This document shows, one piece after another, positions 10,520-21,491 of a DNA stretch of 64,000 nt. The first letter of the stretch is position 1, and each line of letters begins with the position of its first letter. The position numbers and the translations under genes were made by a program. The notes beneath the pieces were generated by a model that was not told the DNA's origin, did no database searches, and saw nothing but the letters and a program-made list of their open reading frames with translations. Source of the stretch: Tricholomella constricta (Eukaryota; Basidiomycota; Agaricomycetes; Agaricales; Lyophyllaceae); assembly GCA_013368375.1 (NCBI GenBank), contig JAACJP010000002.1:682001-746000 (forward strand). The letters are read 5' to 3'.

Positions 10520-13500
10520 ATGGCATCGTCGAGCTCGCCGGCCAGCCAGCGACGAAGGCCTAACAGGAAACGCCAGCCTTTGTCTCGTTCCAACTCTTCA
10601 TTTCTGGGGACCATTAAAAACCTGGTGACCGCCCCTTTGGCCTGGTTCGCCAGCACAGATGACTTTGAAGGCTCGAAGGACTTCAAGGGCAAGCGGAGGC
10701 GCCTTGGAGGTGCCCCGGCCGGTTCCAATGTCGAGGAAGACGACAGATCTACTCGCAATAAACGTATGAGAGTACATAGTCCTCCACGGGACGAAGCGCC
10801 CTCCAAAATGTCCTCTTTAGCCGTTCATCATGGCTACCTCGACCCTCCTGGTTCCGTGTTCCAGCAACAAGAAAACCGTCAATCCAGTCCTTACAACCTA
10901 CCCACTTCCACTCATTCGGTCTCCGTCACCCAAGCATACGATTTTTCCAATAATAACAGTAATTCTATTCGAGCCAACACGCTCTCACGCACCATGTCGA
11001 TCGATCCTCCTACCCGCCCTCTCTCCAGCGCGTCTGCGATGGCTTCTATCCCTTTGACCCGCGATACCTCAATGGACTCGAGCAGCTTCATCCGAAATAT
11101 TCCTCGAGACATGTCCATGCCCCCTTTGTCTGCGCGCCCATCATTCCGGATGCGCACATCGATGACTCCACAGCCCCTTCCTCCCAGAGAGGTTTCGGAA
11201 CCTCCCCCTCTCAACACTCTCGTTTCCAATCCCACCTTTGTACGGGCTCCTCCGACGAAGGCATCTGAATCCATGCAGGGTGGATTAGTAAGGCAATCAT
11301 CGGTCACTTTGGGAACGCTAGCGGAATCCGTACGAAGCGTAAGTTCAATTCTTCTCTGTCGACATGTCAGCCACAACTTAAGACAACTCTAGGCTCGATC
11401 ACCAGTCCGTCAACGTAGCTCTCTCTTGTTCGGATCCAGTGGCGGACGTGGCAGTCATAGTCAGTTTTTCAATCGTTTCCTCTCAGCTCGATTTTTGATG
11501 GCAAATATAGGTCCTCGCCCAGAGAGCGCTATCGAAAAGGCTCTGCACGAACTGGATATATACAAGACACCTCTTGTGCCCACTCGGCTCCGTTCCTCCA
11601 ACATTCCTTCGACATCATCGTCATCTGACCTTTTTAAATCCCGACGTGCCTCGCATCTTGTTCTGATGCAGGATGATAAGCGCACGAGCCGTCTCGGACG
11701 CAAAGTCAGTGGGAAAAACGAGCCGCCCTTAGTTAATGGAACGAAACCTTACGCTGGTGAGGGCGGGATGAAGAAATTGTTAGCTAGGAGGAAACAAGAG
11801 GCCGAAGACGAAGATCATAACAATCATGGTTCAATTTTGACTAAGGATGATGGAGATTATATGGATGACGGCGTTCGAAAGCCTGACGCGGAAGTTGCGA
11901 GTCGTGTCGAACCAGCTCCCACTATACCTCCACCGCTTCCACCGCCTACCAAGACGGACTGGTTTTCGACGAATGTCAGCTCCTCCGCCGCGACTTCTTC
12001 CCTCCGGGTTGGCCGTACGAAGGCTCGAAGCCACATTGCTCGACCCGCTCGACCCTCCAAGACGAAGTTTTCTGCAGCATATGACGATGACGACGCTATG
12101 GACGACGTTGATCTGGATCCAGAGGCTATTGAGCGAAAGAAGGAGAGGGAGGCTCTAGAGGAGGCTGCGAAAGCTGCCCCCGTTTTTCAGATTCCTGAAG
12201 GGTTCAGTTTCGCAAAAGAGGTGTGTCTTCTTACTTTTTCTTTCCGTTTTGTGCCTAGAACATCACCCAGACGAAACCGGTCGATCTCGATCCTACCAAC
12301 GCGAAGGAGCCTCCGATCATGTCACTTCCATTCTCGTTCTCAAAACCGGCGCCTACTTCTGTAAACCCGCCATCGCAGCAACAGAGTACAGCGCTTTCGC
12401 CTGCAGCTCCATCGCCTGCTACGTCTGTATTTGGCACCGGCTCCCAGCTCCCCTCCGTTCTGGCACCTGCGCCCTCTCTTGCTGCACCATCATCGCCTCC
12501 GGTACAGCCGGATGAAGCGTCTGTTCCAGCTTCTGTTCTACCTTCCGCTCCTCTCCAGGCTTCGGCGACTGTTCCGACTACAAGCACCGGCATTCCAAAC
12601 TTCTTTGCGAGTTCGTCTGTGTTGACAAAGTCGCTTGAGCTCCCAAAAGCAGCGCCGTTGCCATTCGCTTCTCCGAGTGTCGCACCTACGACAGCAAGCA
12701 ACTTCCACGTCCCTACGCCTGTAAAGGATGTGGAGAACCCTTTGTGGGAGGGTGAGAACAAGAAGGAAAGCCAAGTACCAGCAAACGGTTCGAAATTGTT
12801 CGATGGCTTTGGTGGGACCGCCATTGGAAATGCGCCGGCTACGTCTTCTGTGTTTGGCGGTTCAAGCACTTCTGCGTTCCCTTCTGTAACAGCGCCATTC
12901 CCTTCCATACCCAACTTTGGTGCCTCTCTTAAGAAGGATGAGTCAGCACCGCCACCTGTTCCGTCTTCGTCGTTTGATGGTACTTCTGCAACGACGCCGA
13001 CTTTCTCGTTCACTAAGCCTGCAGAGCCTGCACCTTTCACCCTTTTTGGTAGAGACACCCCGAAGGCTACTTCACCATTCGGTGATGTGTCTACTGCTAC
13101 GACGCCAATGCCGACTTCTACGGCACCGAAACCATCTGCTGAGCTCCCGAAGCCGACAACTCCTGCGCCAGAATCAGCATTTGGCAGTACCGCGCCAAAG
13201 CCACCTTCCTTGTTCGGCGAACCCCCGAAGCCCACTACTTCTGCCCCAGGGCCATTTTTCTTTGGACAGCCTGCACCACCTGCACCATCCGCGTCGGAGG
13301 CTGCAAAGCCGCTATTTGGGACCCTAGTTGAAGCCCCAAAACCTCTATTTGGAAGTGGTAGTGGTAAATTTTCCTTCGGGGGTCCAACGGATATCAAAGC
13401 GGCAGAACAGAAGTCTACGAGCATTCCGTTTGCCGTTGGGGCTGCTCCCAGTACGCCTCCTCCTGTTGAAGTAAAAAAGAATGCGCCTTTCAATTTTGGA

Positions 13501-14445
13501 GCACCGGAAACAGCACCTGCCCCTGCCCCAGCACAGGTTGGGTTCTCCTTTAGCGGTGGTGGAAGCAATGCAAGTGACGTCTCTAGCAAGCCATTTGCGT
13601 TCGGGCAGCCAGCTACGATGGCACCGCCGGTACGGCCATCAACACCGCCTCAGAACCAGGAGCAGGAAGTCAGCATGGAGGAAAGTCCAACTCGCGATGC
13701 ACAGCAGATGAATAAACCCACTGATAGACCCACCATTGGAGGAGGGATATTTCCTTTCGGTCCAAGCGCGACAGTGTCAACTTTCCAGAACAATGGACCT
13801 TCAGCGCCATTTGCGTTTGGTTCATCGTCCTCTGTCTCCAACCCTTTTGCCAAGGACAACAAACCCGCGGAGAACAAGTCATTCGGTGGTTTCGGACAGG
13901 CTGCGCCTTCATCGAACACGTTCGGTTTCGGACAGACGAAGCCCCCAGACAATGAGCCACCTCGACCCAACACCACTGGATCGTTTTCCTTTGGCCCAAC
14001 GCTGACATCTGCCACAGGTCCTGCACCATTCGCTTTCGGCGGCCCTGGTAATAACAGCACCGGCAGTGCCTTTGGGCAGTCTCAACCGGCTGGCTCGGCC
14101 CCTGGAAGTCCGTCCACTTTTAATCAAGCCTCACCGTTCACGTTTGGAGCACCATTACCACCAGTCAACACCTCGTTTTCGTTCGGGTCTCAACCGGCGT
14201 CGCCTGCTGGAGGCAACAATCTGAGCTTGCCACAACCTTCAACGCCAGGCGGCTTTGGTGGTGCTGGTGGCGCAGGGTTTGGACAGCCCCAACCTTCGTC
14301 ACCGTTTGGTGCGCCTGCCACATCCGCAACTGCCGGAGGCGGAGCTCTGTTCACCATTGGTTCTGCGCCAGCGCCTGCGCCCGTTGCAGGAGGTCTCAGG
14401 CAGATAAGAAAACTTCCGAACAGGAGAGGAGGTGCAAAACGTTGA
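10520..14445 (+). CDS. FG-repeat nucleoporin, nuclear-basket type (Nup1/Nup124/Nup153-like)
   Basis: Four exons: 10520-11338, 11393-11459, 11511-12220, 12259-14445; 1260 residues. The N-terminus is basic and then carries FLGTIKNLVTAPLAWFAS, a candidate amphipathic helix like the membrane-binding helix of Nup1/Nup60/Nup153. A charged middle region (KKLLARRKQEAEDED, and later IERKKEREALEEAAKAAPVFQIPEGFSF) leads into about 700 residues of FG, FxFG and related repeats (FSFG, FAFG, FTFG, FGFG) in Pro/Ala/Ser/Thr linkers. It ends in a basic tail (RKLPNRRGGAKR). FG domains form the permeability barrier and bind karyopherins; basket Nups also contact chromatin and mRNP. The subtype call rests on the N-terminal helix plus C-terminal FG order and is less sure than the FG-Nup call. 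Confidence 0.85.
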
Positions 14446-14951
14446 ATGTATTTTACCCGATTTCCTTCACCGTAATATTTTTTCTTACCCTTTCCTGTCC
14501 ATATCGATTTGTTGGACATTCTCCCGATTCCGAATGTGTCTCTGCCATGATCATTCTTCTGTCTGTCATCGCCGGCATGCCAGGGCGCAACCCCTGACGC
14601 CACCTGTTGCAGCATTTGGCGCAACGCTATTATATATATTTATGTCTGCTGTCCACACATTACTCCCCAACCCGCCTGCCCATTGTTTTCTTTCTTCTTC
14701 TCCTCTCCCAAGTCCATCTATGTCGGAATCTTATGACTTACAACTGTATCGCATTAGCAGGTTCCCTTGGCTCAAGGCCAACATTGTCGTATCATTACAC
14801 ACATCGCTCGCAATAGTTACACTGGCTCAAGGCCATCACCATGACACTTACATATCTGTTCTCGTTGCATAATTTCAGTACTTCGTATTGTTTCCACGAC
14901 TAAGTGCAATTTGAAGCGCCGTCATCACGTCATAGTTGTTGAACCAAGTCC
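14446..14951. other. Intergenic spacer between nucleoporin and YME2
   Basis: About 500 bases holding the nucleoporin 3' end and the YME2 upstream region. A 13-base word, TGGCTCAAGGCCA, occurs twice about 55 bases apart (near 14767 and 14822). A 50-codon frame at 14720-14872 has no recognisable content and I do not call it a gene. Confidence 0.5.
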
Positions 14952-17900
14952 ATGATATCGCGAACGCGGCTCACAAAAGTCTCGACGTCCAGGCCGCTTC
15001 ATTGTCGTATTGGGCGACCATCGTTGCTATCTGTACAACTTCGATATCATACAGAACCCTCGAGTGAATCCTCGACCAGCCATTCGATACCCTCCCTCAG
15101 TGAAGGATGGCTATTTGTCGACTCGGTCTTTCCAATCCAAATTGCTAGATGGGAGTGCGTGTATTACCACTGGGATGCTCGCTGCCGAATCTCATCATGT
15201 ATGCACCAGTCTTCGCCATTACATAGGCATTTTTCGCGAAGAATACCTCCTTGGTGCTCTCAGGACTCGTCTGGAATCCGTCAACGCACACGACTTCCAG
15301 GTCCTCTCACTTAAACCGCATCAGAAAGACGGAGGAGTCTTTGTGCGATTCAGCTATAGCGCTAGTGACTCAGAGGACGCTCTCAAGGCCATCGAATCTC
15401 AGCTCAAAGAGGAAGCTGTGCAACATGGTGGACTTCCGTCCTGGTCCGGTCTTGGTAGGGGGGGCATATGGCTCGTCAAAGGAACACCATGGCGGGAGGT
15501 GTGATTGCTTTTTCTTTGGCAGCTATATAGTGCTTTATTTTGTCGAACAGGACATGAACCGCTACGCCTCTCCAATAGTTAAAGTCGCATTCGAGGGCCC
15601 CGACGTTCATGAACAATCTCTCTATCAATTATTTCGCGTACGTTTGTATTCTGTACGTCTCTGATTTAGCTCACCGACACCAATTCCGCAGCCTTATGGT
15701 CGTATTCAAGACGTCACTCAACCCGTTCCGGTTCCTGGAGGAACTCTCAGGTCATCCATGATAATTTTTTACCGTCTCCATTCTGCCACCATCGCCCGCA
15801 ATGTTATCCATGGCTTGAATGTTTCGCCTTCCGTCGGTGGTGGCCCTCATTCTGACAACGCGAGTACGACGCGCTTGCGCACTGCATATCAGCGGCCAGT
15901 CCAAGCACATGCTATACGTGATTGGATGTCAAGCCATCCGAAAATTTTTCTGCCGCTTCTGGTATTCTTTCTTGGGACATTGACGTATACTGTTCGTGCT
16001 CCCCACAATCAGGTCAGGGAAAATACTGATCTGGAACCGTAGGTTTTCGACCCTATACGTTCTCTAATGGTCCAAGGGAAGATGATGGACTGGTTCGATT
16101 ATCGAGGTACTTTCTTACGCTTAATAGTGCGAGTCGTCGTTGATGATGTCAATGCAGAATTCCGGCTCTACAAATGGCTGCGCATGAATACCCTGGATCG
16201 TCTTTCTCTGACCTTGCATGCCAATACCGAGGTGCCGCCAGCCGAGGAAGTCTGGAGGGAGAGAGGCGAGGCCGTTGCCTCAATCAAATCCTATCTGACG
16301 GATATGCCATGTAAAGATTGAACACAGCTCTTCACGAGGCTTATCTGATCTTTGTGCACCAGCGACCGTTTCATTTATACATGGCCCACAAGGCAGCGGT
16401 AAAACCAGGATGCTGGAGGCTATCTTGAAAGAATCTGGACGGTATATGACTCATCTTCTTTTTCATTTTGCAAGCGCTGAAATTCTCACAGGAAGGCGCT
16501 GATTATCGACTGCCGGAGCCTGCAGAACACGACGTCGGACGCGCAAGTTGTTGCTGCTCTGGCGGCGCAGACGGGATATTGGCCTGTGTTCACGTTCCTG
16601 AACTCGTTGAATAATCTCATCGACCTCGCGAGTGTCGGTTTGATTGGGCAGAAAGGCATGTTTGTTCCATGTGTTACCCTAGCATTTATCTAACACGATC
16701 GCCTTAATAGCTGGCCTTAGTAGCTCTCTCAATGACCAGTTGCAGCAAATTCTCGCTGTCGTTGGAACAGCCCTTAAAGGAGTTTGCTCTTCACGTCATG
16801 CTGCTACCAAGCGGCAGCTCAGACGCCGAGAGCAAGAAGAAATGGGGAAGAAAGCGGAAGAACAGAGGAGGGACCAGATCAGGAGAGGCACCTGGCATGA
16901 CGGACGATTGGATTGCGTTGCTGGTAACGGCATCATGAGTGAACTCGGGTTCGGAGACGAGTTGATGCTGGAGAGCGATGGGACGGGTGCTATGCAGATC
17001 GACAATGTGGATAAGAAATGGGAGAATGGGGATGAGGCGGCGAGGAAGCAGAGAACGAAGGGGGAGATGGATGCCGTGAAAGAGCTGCCTATTGTTGTGA
17101 TTCGGAACTATGGGATGAAAGTTGGCTCCAGTCGAGAAGAATTGCTGACGGTATTGGCGCAGTGGGCGGGGATGCTTGCTGAGAACCAGGTTCGTGGTTT
17201 GGCTTTCTGAATTCTGTTCCGTATTTTCAACGCCTGCGTTGTAGATTGCGCATGTCATTGTTGTCAGCGACAACCGCGAAAATTCAAAATTCTTGGCGAA
17301 AGGTTCCTCGCAGGCTTCTAACGTTACTCTTAATTTACCTATGTCTTATTGCAGCCCTGCCATCCAAGCCTCTGACATCGATTGCTCTGTCCGACGCGGA
17401 CTCTCGCAGCTCAGTTTCATTCGTAAAGCAAAAGCTCCGTGACGCAGACATACAGGCGGACTTCACACCAGAACAAACGGCATACGTTGAGCGTCTGGGT
17501 GGTCGTGCCAGTGATCTTGAGAGTGTATGTCATCATGTCATGCTTAACATCGCATCAATTGACAACTAATGATGCTGCTCCAGCTCATTCACAAAGTCCG
17601 CAATGGGCAGCGAGTCGAGGAGGCCGTGGAGGATATTATAATTCGGGGAGTTGGCGAACTGAGAAAGAATGCATTTGGCGATGACATTGACGACGCGAAG
17701 AATCTGCCCTGGACGCGGGAGCAAGCCTGGGCTGTCCTGAAGTTGCTTTCGAAGCGTGGAGAAGTACGTTTTGTTGCAATTTTTTTGTTTTATTTGATAC
17801 TGACAGCTGCTGACCAGGTTCCTTACCATGATGTTCTCTTGGATTTCCCATTCAAAGGCGACGAGGCAGCGCTACGGAGTATGGAACACGCAGAGCTTAT

Positions 17901-18365
17901 ATCCATTGGGACGCATGATGGTGAGTTCTAACGAAGTCAAAGACCTTTCTACTGACAGTATGATAAGGTCGCGCATCGACGATACGACCTGGAAAACCTG
18001 TCTTCCGATGGGTTTTTGAGCGCCTCGTAAACGGTAGGATCTGTACGTTCGAAGTCACAGGGCAATGTGATTTATTACCATCCACAGATCCGATTTTCCA
18101 GGCTACGCAAGACATCGCCCTCAATGAAAAGGTCATTGCGAGCTCTGAGAAGACTATCCTGACCTGCGAAGAGGAGTTGAAGACACTCCGAGGCATTGCG
18201 ATGATGGAGGCGCGACCATGGTGGCAACTTGGGCTTGGAAGGCAGAGCGCCACGTCTGTGAGATCGAGATATCTTGCAGATAAGATGCTGATTGCCGCAA
18301 GGAAGATTGAGACACTGGAGAAGAAGAACGTAGAGCTCAAGAAGGTCCTGGCAAAGGGAGGGTAA
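14952..18365 (+). CDS. YME2: Mitochondrial inner-membrane protein YME2 (mitochondrial escape protein 2)
   Basis: Fifteen exons: 14952-15154, 15210-15498, 15551-15637, 15692-15991, 16043-16106, 16158-16310, 16363-16441, 16492-16655, 16711-17189, 17245-17302, 17355-17524, 17584-17763, 17818-17920, 17968-18033, 18088-18365; 890 residues. The order matches the family: basic presequence (MISRTRLTKVSTSRPLH), matrix part with an RRM-like segment (PYGRIQDVTQP to IIFYRLHSATIARNVIHGL), one membrane helix near residues 272-293, then a P-loop domain with Walker A GPQGSGKT (373-380), and a C-terminal coiled helix. YME2 influences mtDNA nucleoid organisation and escape. Intron 8 (16656-16710) is GC-AG; using the nearby GT instead brings a stop. 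The position where a Walker B acidic residue is expected reads VVIRNY. Confidence 0.9.
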
Positions 18366-18398
18366 TTAACTTCTAATCACATGACACATAGCTGCGAT

Positions 18399-18460
18399 CA
18401 CGTGCCGCCTCTGACGCGAAGGGCGCCTGGTGACGTCACTATTCATTTTTTGTATATATA
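18399..18460 (+). promoter_or_regulatory. Promoter of RRT8/LDS-like gene: E-box, CRE and TATA
   Basis: Upstream of the ATG at 18499 stand CACGTG (18399-18404), a perfect CRE palindrome TGACGTCA (18431-18438) and TATATATA (18453-18460), in that order. CRE sites are bound in fungi by Atf1/Sko1-type bZIP factors under stress or sporulation control. A TATA box this close to the start suggests a short 5' leader and an inducible gene. Element identity is read directly; the regulators are inferred. Confidence 0.6.
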
Positions 18461-18498
18461 ACCAGCAAAACGTGCATACCTGCCAGCATTCACCCACG

Positions 18499-19524
18499 AT
18501 GAGCCGCATCGCAAACACAACAAAGTCCGTATTGCTCGAGAAGTTTACCGAAACAGCTACACTATCTAGAGATGCTGCCACCTCGGGAGGCTGGTCGTAT
18601 CCTTTACTTGGCATTGTTTACTTTGTCTCTCACCCCTCGCTCTATCGCGCAGTCGCCCCGATAATTATCAAGTGCATCATATCAGCGCTTGGGATTACTA
18701 TTGGCCTGTTCGTTTTCACCTATATACCGCAGGTCGCGTTCTGCGCGTTGTTTTCGGGGCCTTTCGCATTCATCACTGCAGCGGTGATGGTCCTGGGTGA
18801 GGCGTACGCGATCATCTTGGTCCTTTCAAAACTTTTATTTGTTGGTCAAGCTCAAGATGAGATCTGTATATCACGTTCTGGAATATCTCTGCTGCAGCTG
18901 ATAGTGGTTTTATAGTTGATGCGGTGCTCTTGCAGCAGGGAAATGAACAACTGGTTTCCCGTGGTAGAGAAGTGAGGAGTAGCAGCGGTATCAAGAAGCT
19001 GGGAAAGTCTATTACACTGGCAAAGCCCTTGAGCCGGTTCAGCATGAAGGGCATCCTGCGATATATCATCTCCCTTCCATTGAACTCTTTGCCAATCGTC
19101 GGCACTATCATGTTCTTCCTTTACAATGGTGGGTTTCCATGTTCGTCCATATGTTGAGTAGATCTAAATGAAGATAATAGGTGTCGAGGCTGGACCAGGA
19201 TTCCATACCCGGTATTTCCAGTTGAAAGGCTTCGACGCGTCAACTCGCCAGTCGTTTGTGGAGAAGCGGCGAGGGGCATACACTGCGTGAATTTATGTTT
19301 CCATGTTCGGGTGACTGAATTAACTTCCGCGTTGCAGCTTTGGAGCGACAGCCCTGGCCCTGAACGTCGTGCCCATCATTGGCCTTGCATTCGGTTTCAC
19401 ATCAACGGTGGGTGCGGCTCTGTGGGCGAGCCAGCTGGAGAAGAAATATGGGCTAACGAAGGAGAGCGGACATGTTGGCGCGGCTCAAAGACTGCCTGAG
19501 GACGAGGTCCGGGTCGAGTTGTAG
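18499..19524 (+). CDS. Multi-pass membrane protein, RRT8/LDS outer-spore-wall family (EI24-like)
   Basis: Four exons, 18499-18865, 18916-19128, 19181-19286, 19338-19524; 290 residues. The reading has several hydrophobic helices (LYRAVAPIIIKCIISALGITIGLFVF; VAFCALFSGPFAFITAAVMVLGEAYAIILVL; LPIVGTIMFFLYN; FGATALALNVVPIIGLAFGFTSTVGAALWA). The soluble segments LQQGNEQLVSRG and FVEKRRGAYTAFGATA, and PGFHTRYFQLKG, are typical of the RRT8/LDS1/LDS2 family found on lipid droplets and in spore-wall formation in yeast, related to EI24. In filamentous fungi the role is mostly undefined. The gene has a strong CRE plus TATA promoter, which fits regulated expression. Family call is good, function is inferred from yeast. 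Confidence 0.75.
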
Positions 19525-19632
19525 TTATTTCATTTATTTTAATTATTTCGCAAAACACGTCATTAGTGCTTAACGCGTCGCGAGGCGCGTCAACAAGAGC
19601 AAACATAACACCGGCTCTCTTTCTTCCCACTC

Positions 19633-21271
19633 ATGCCTGTTCCGGAACTCTCAAAGCTAGAAAACACGGCAAAGGACTTGGTGCGCACTGCCAAGCGGGA
19701 TGGGACTATCTCGTCAGTAATTCCCATCAACCACCTTTGACATAGATCATTGACTGACATCGCAGAAAGCTCACCGTTCGAATCGTCCGCGAAAAAGTTG
19801 AGCAAATCTACGGTCTGGAACCAGGGATACTTGAAGCGAAGGAGTACAAGCGACCACTTAAGGCTATCATAAAGGTCCTCGTCCTTGTCACTTATAACGT
19901 CACGCGAGCCACTTACGTGCCTCATCTGATGCGTAGCATGAATCAAACCAAGGTCCCGCAGAGAACGTAGAAGAAAGCCCATCAAAATCTGAACTTGCTG
20001 AGAGTGATGTTCAAGGCGCGGGAGACGATGAGAAGTCAGGGGAGAGCAGCAAGAAAGCTACGAAGGCGCCGAAGAGACGACCCGAAACTGGAAAGGTCTA
20101 TAAATCTGCTGTGCGTCTCTTATTCTTCGTGTTCTGTCAACTCCTGACATTGGCTTATAGGAAATGATTGAATGCTCAGATTTGGAAGACCTTTCTGAAA
20201 TTGACGCGAAAGTATTGAAGAAAAGCTCTCCGAGGAAGGATGTGCGGAAGAGGAAACAAGTTTGTCGTACTGCCTTCTCTTTCGACACGCCTGCTGATGC
20301 CCTATTGCTGCTGAAAGGACCGCAAGTCCAACCCTCCTCCACCAAAGCGGATAAAGGTTGTGCAGAGCGACGACGAAAGTGACGATGAAACGCCAGCAAA
20401 GCCTGAAGCAAAGGCCAAAGAAAGGGTAACATATATTGAAGCTTTTGGGCTGTACGATTATATCACAGTGAACCTTTTAGGATGTAGAAAGGAGCGACTC
20501 TGAGATCTCGTCCTTATTCGGTGACTCTCCTCACCCAAAGATGAAGGCGCCTACATTGAAGGAGAAGGTCAGTCATTCAGATATGTCGTCCTGTATCATG
20601 TCGACGTCAGCTAGGCACCTATGAAGAAGCCAGCCAACAAAAAAGCCATATCGAAGGCGAAATCGACTAGCGAGTCGAGCAAGGACGAGGCAACGATAAA
20701 ACGGTTGAAAGTCAGCTAAGGTGCTCCGCGCTGCACACCAACCGTCATCTCACGCATCTCCTAGTCTTTCGTCAATGCTTGTGGTGTTCGTAAACCTTGG
20801 GCAAGGGTCTTCCAAGATCTCCCAAAGCCTTCGCAGCAAATTGTGAAGCTGAAAGAGATTTTATCGGAGTTGGGTATGTCAGGAAGGATGAGTATGGAAC
20901 AGGCGAAAAGGATCAGAGAGAAGCGAGAGCTGGCGCAAGAGCTAGGTTTGTGGTTCTTTCTGAGCAGTACGGGAATATTTATTGATTACCCCTCAGAGGA
21001 TGTCAAGTCCTTTGAACAGTCTGTGCTCGTTCGAGCTTCTCGGAGCCAGACACGGTCTGCATCTCGGCCGACCAAACCTGGAAAATCTGAGAACGAAGAG
21101 TCGGAGGAGGAAGGGGAGGAGGGAGAGGAGGTTAAGCCCAGAAAACGAAAGGTAAGTACCATGAATCCCGGAGGGTGCTGTGATGGTATGGTGCTCATCT
21201 ACTTCCAACGTCAGGGCAACGCATTGCGAAGCATAAACGCGTTTCTGGACGATCAAAGCGATGATAACTGA
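19633..21271 (+). CDS. Chromatin protein with DEK_C-like and HIRIP3-like domains
   Basis: Ten exons: 19633-19712, 19766-19874, 19937-20110, 20161-20259, 20318-20425, 20481-20567, 20615-20710, 20765-20945, 20997-21151, 21215-21271; 381 residues. The N-terminus (LVRTAKRDGTISKLTVRIVREKVEQIYGL) resembles the DEK C-terminal DNA-binding domain. The middle is highly charged and Lys/Asp/Glu/Ser rich. A conserved block near residues 250-310 (FVNACGVRKPWARVF, then LKEILSELGMSGRMSMEQAKRIREKRELAQEL) matches HIRA-interacting protein 3 and its fungal relatives, which bind H2A-H2B. A role as histone chaperone or transcription regulator is therefore likely. The exon 5 acceptor is ambiguous (20318 or 20327); both keep the frame. 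Confidence 0.7.
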
Positions 21272-21491
21272 CGCCCTGCTCTGGATAAAGCTTGCTTCTC
21301 ATTAACGTATTCTTGCTGTCTCATTAACATATTATACCTTGCCGTTGCGTATATTTGCTTCAGTAGTGAACACCCAATTCATATTTCATTCGATCACAAG
21401 CAAATATGACTTTCCAGCTGTGTATGTAGGAATGTAGGACGTGTACGACGCTTCGCATTGCGCAACCAAACATGTACTGCACTTGCCTTCT

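Noticed and set aside
12255..13589. A 444-codon open frame antisense to the nucleoporin FG region, with Gly/Ala/Val-rich repeats
   Set aside because: It mirrors the repetitive FG coding sequence. Codon bias of the sense repeats keeps the opposite strand open; there is no independent motif or intron pattern.
14720..14872. 50-codon frame MSESYDLQLYRIS and on, in the nucleoporin/YME2 spacer
   Set aside because: Short, no motif, no intron, no conservation evidence; probably chance.
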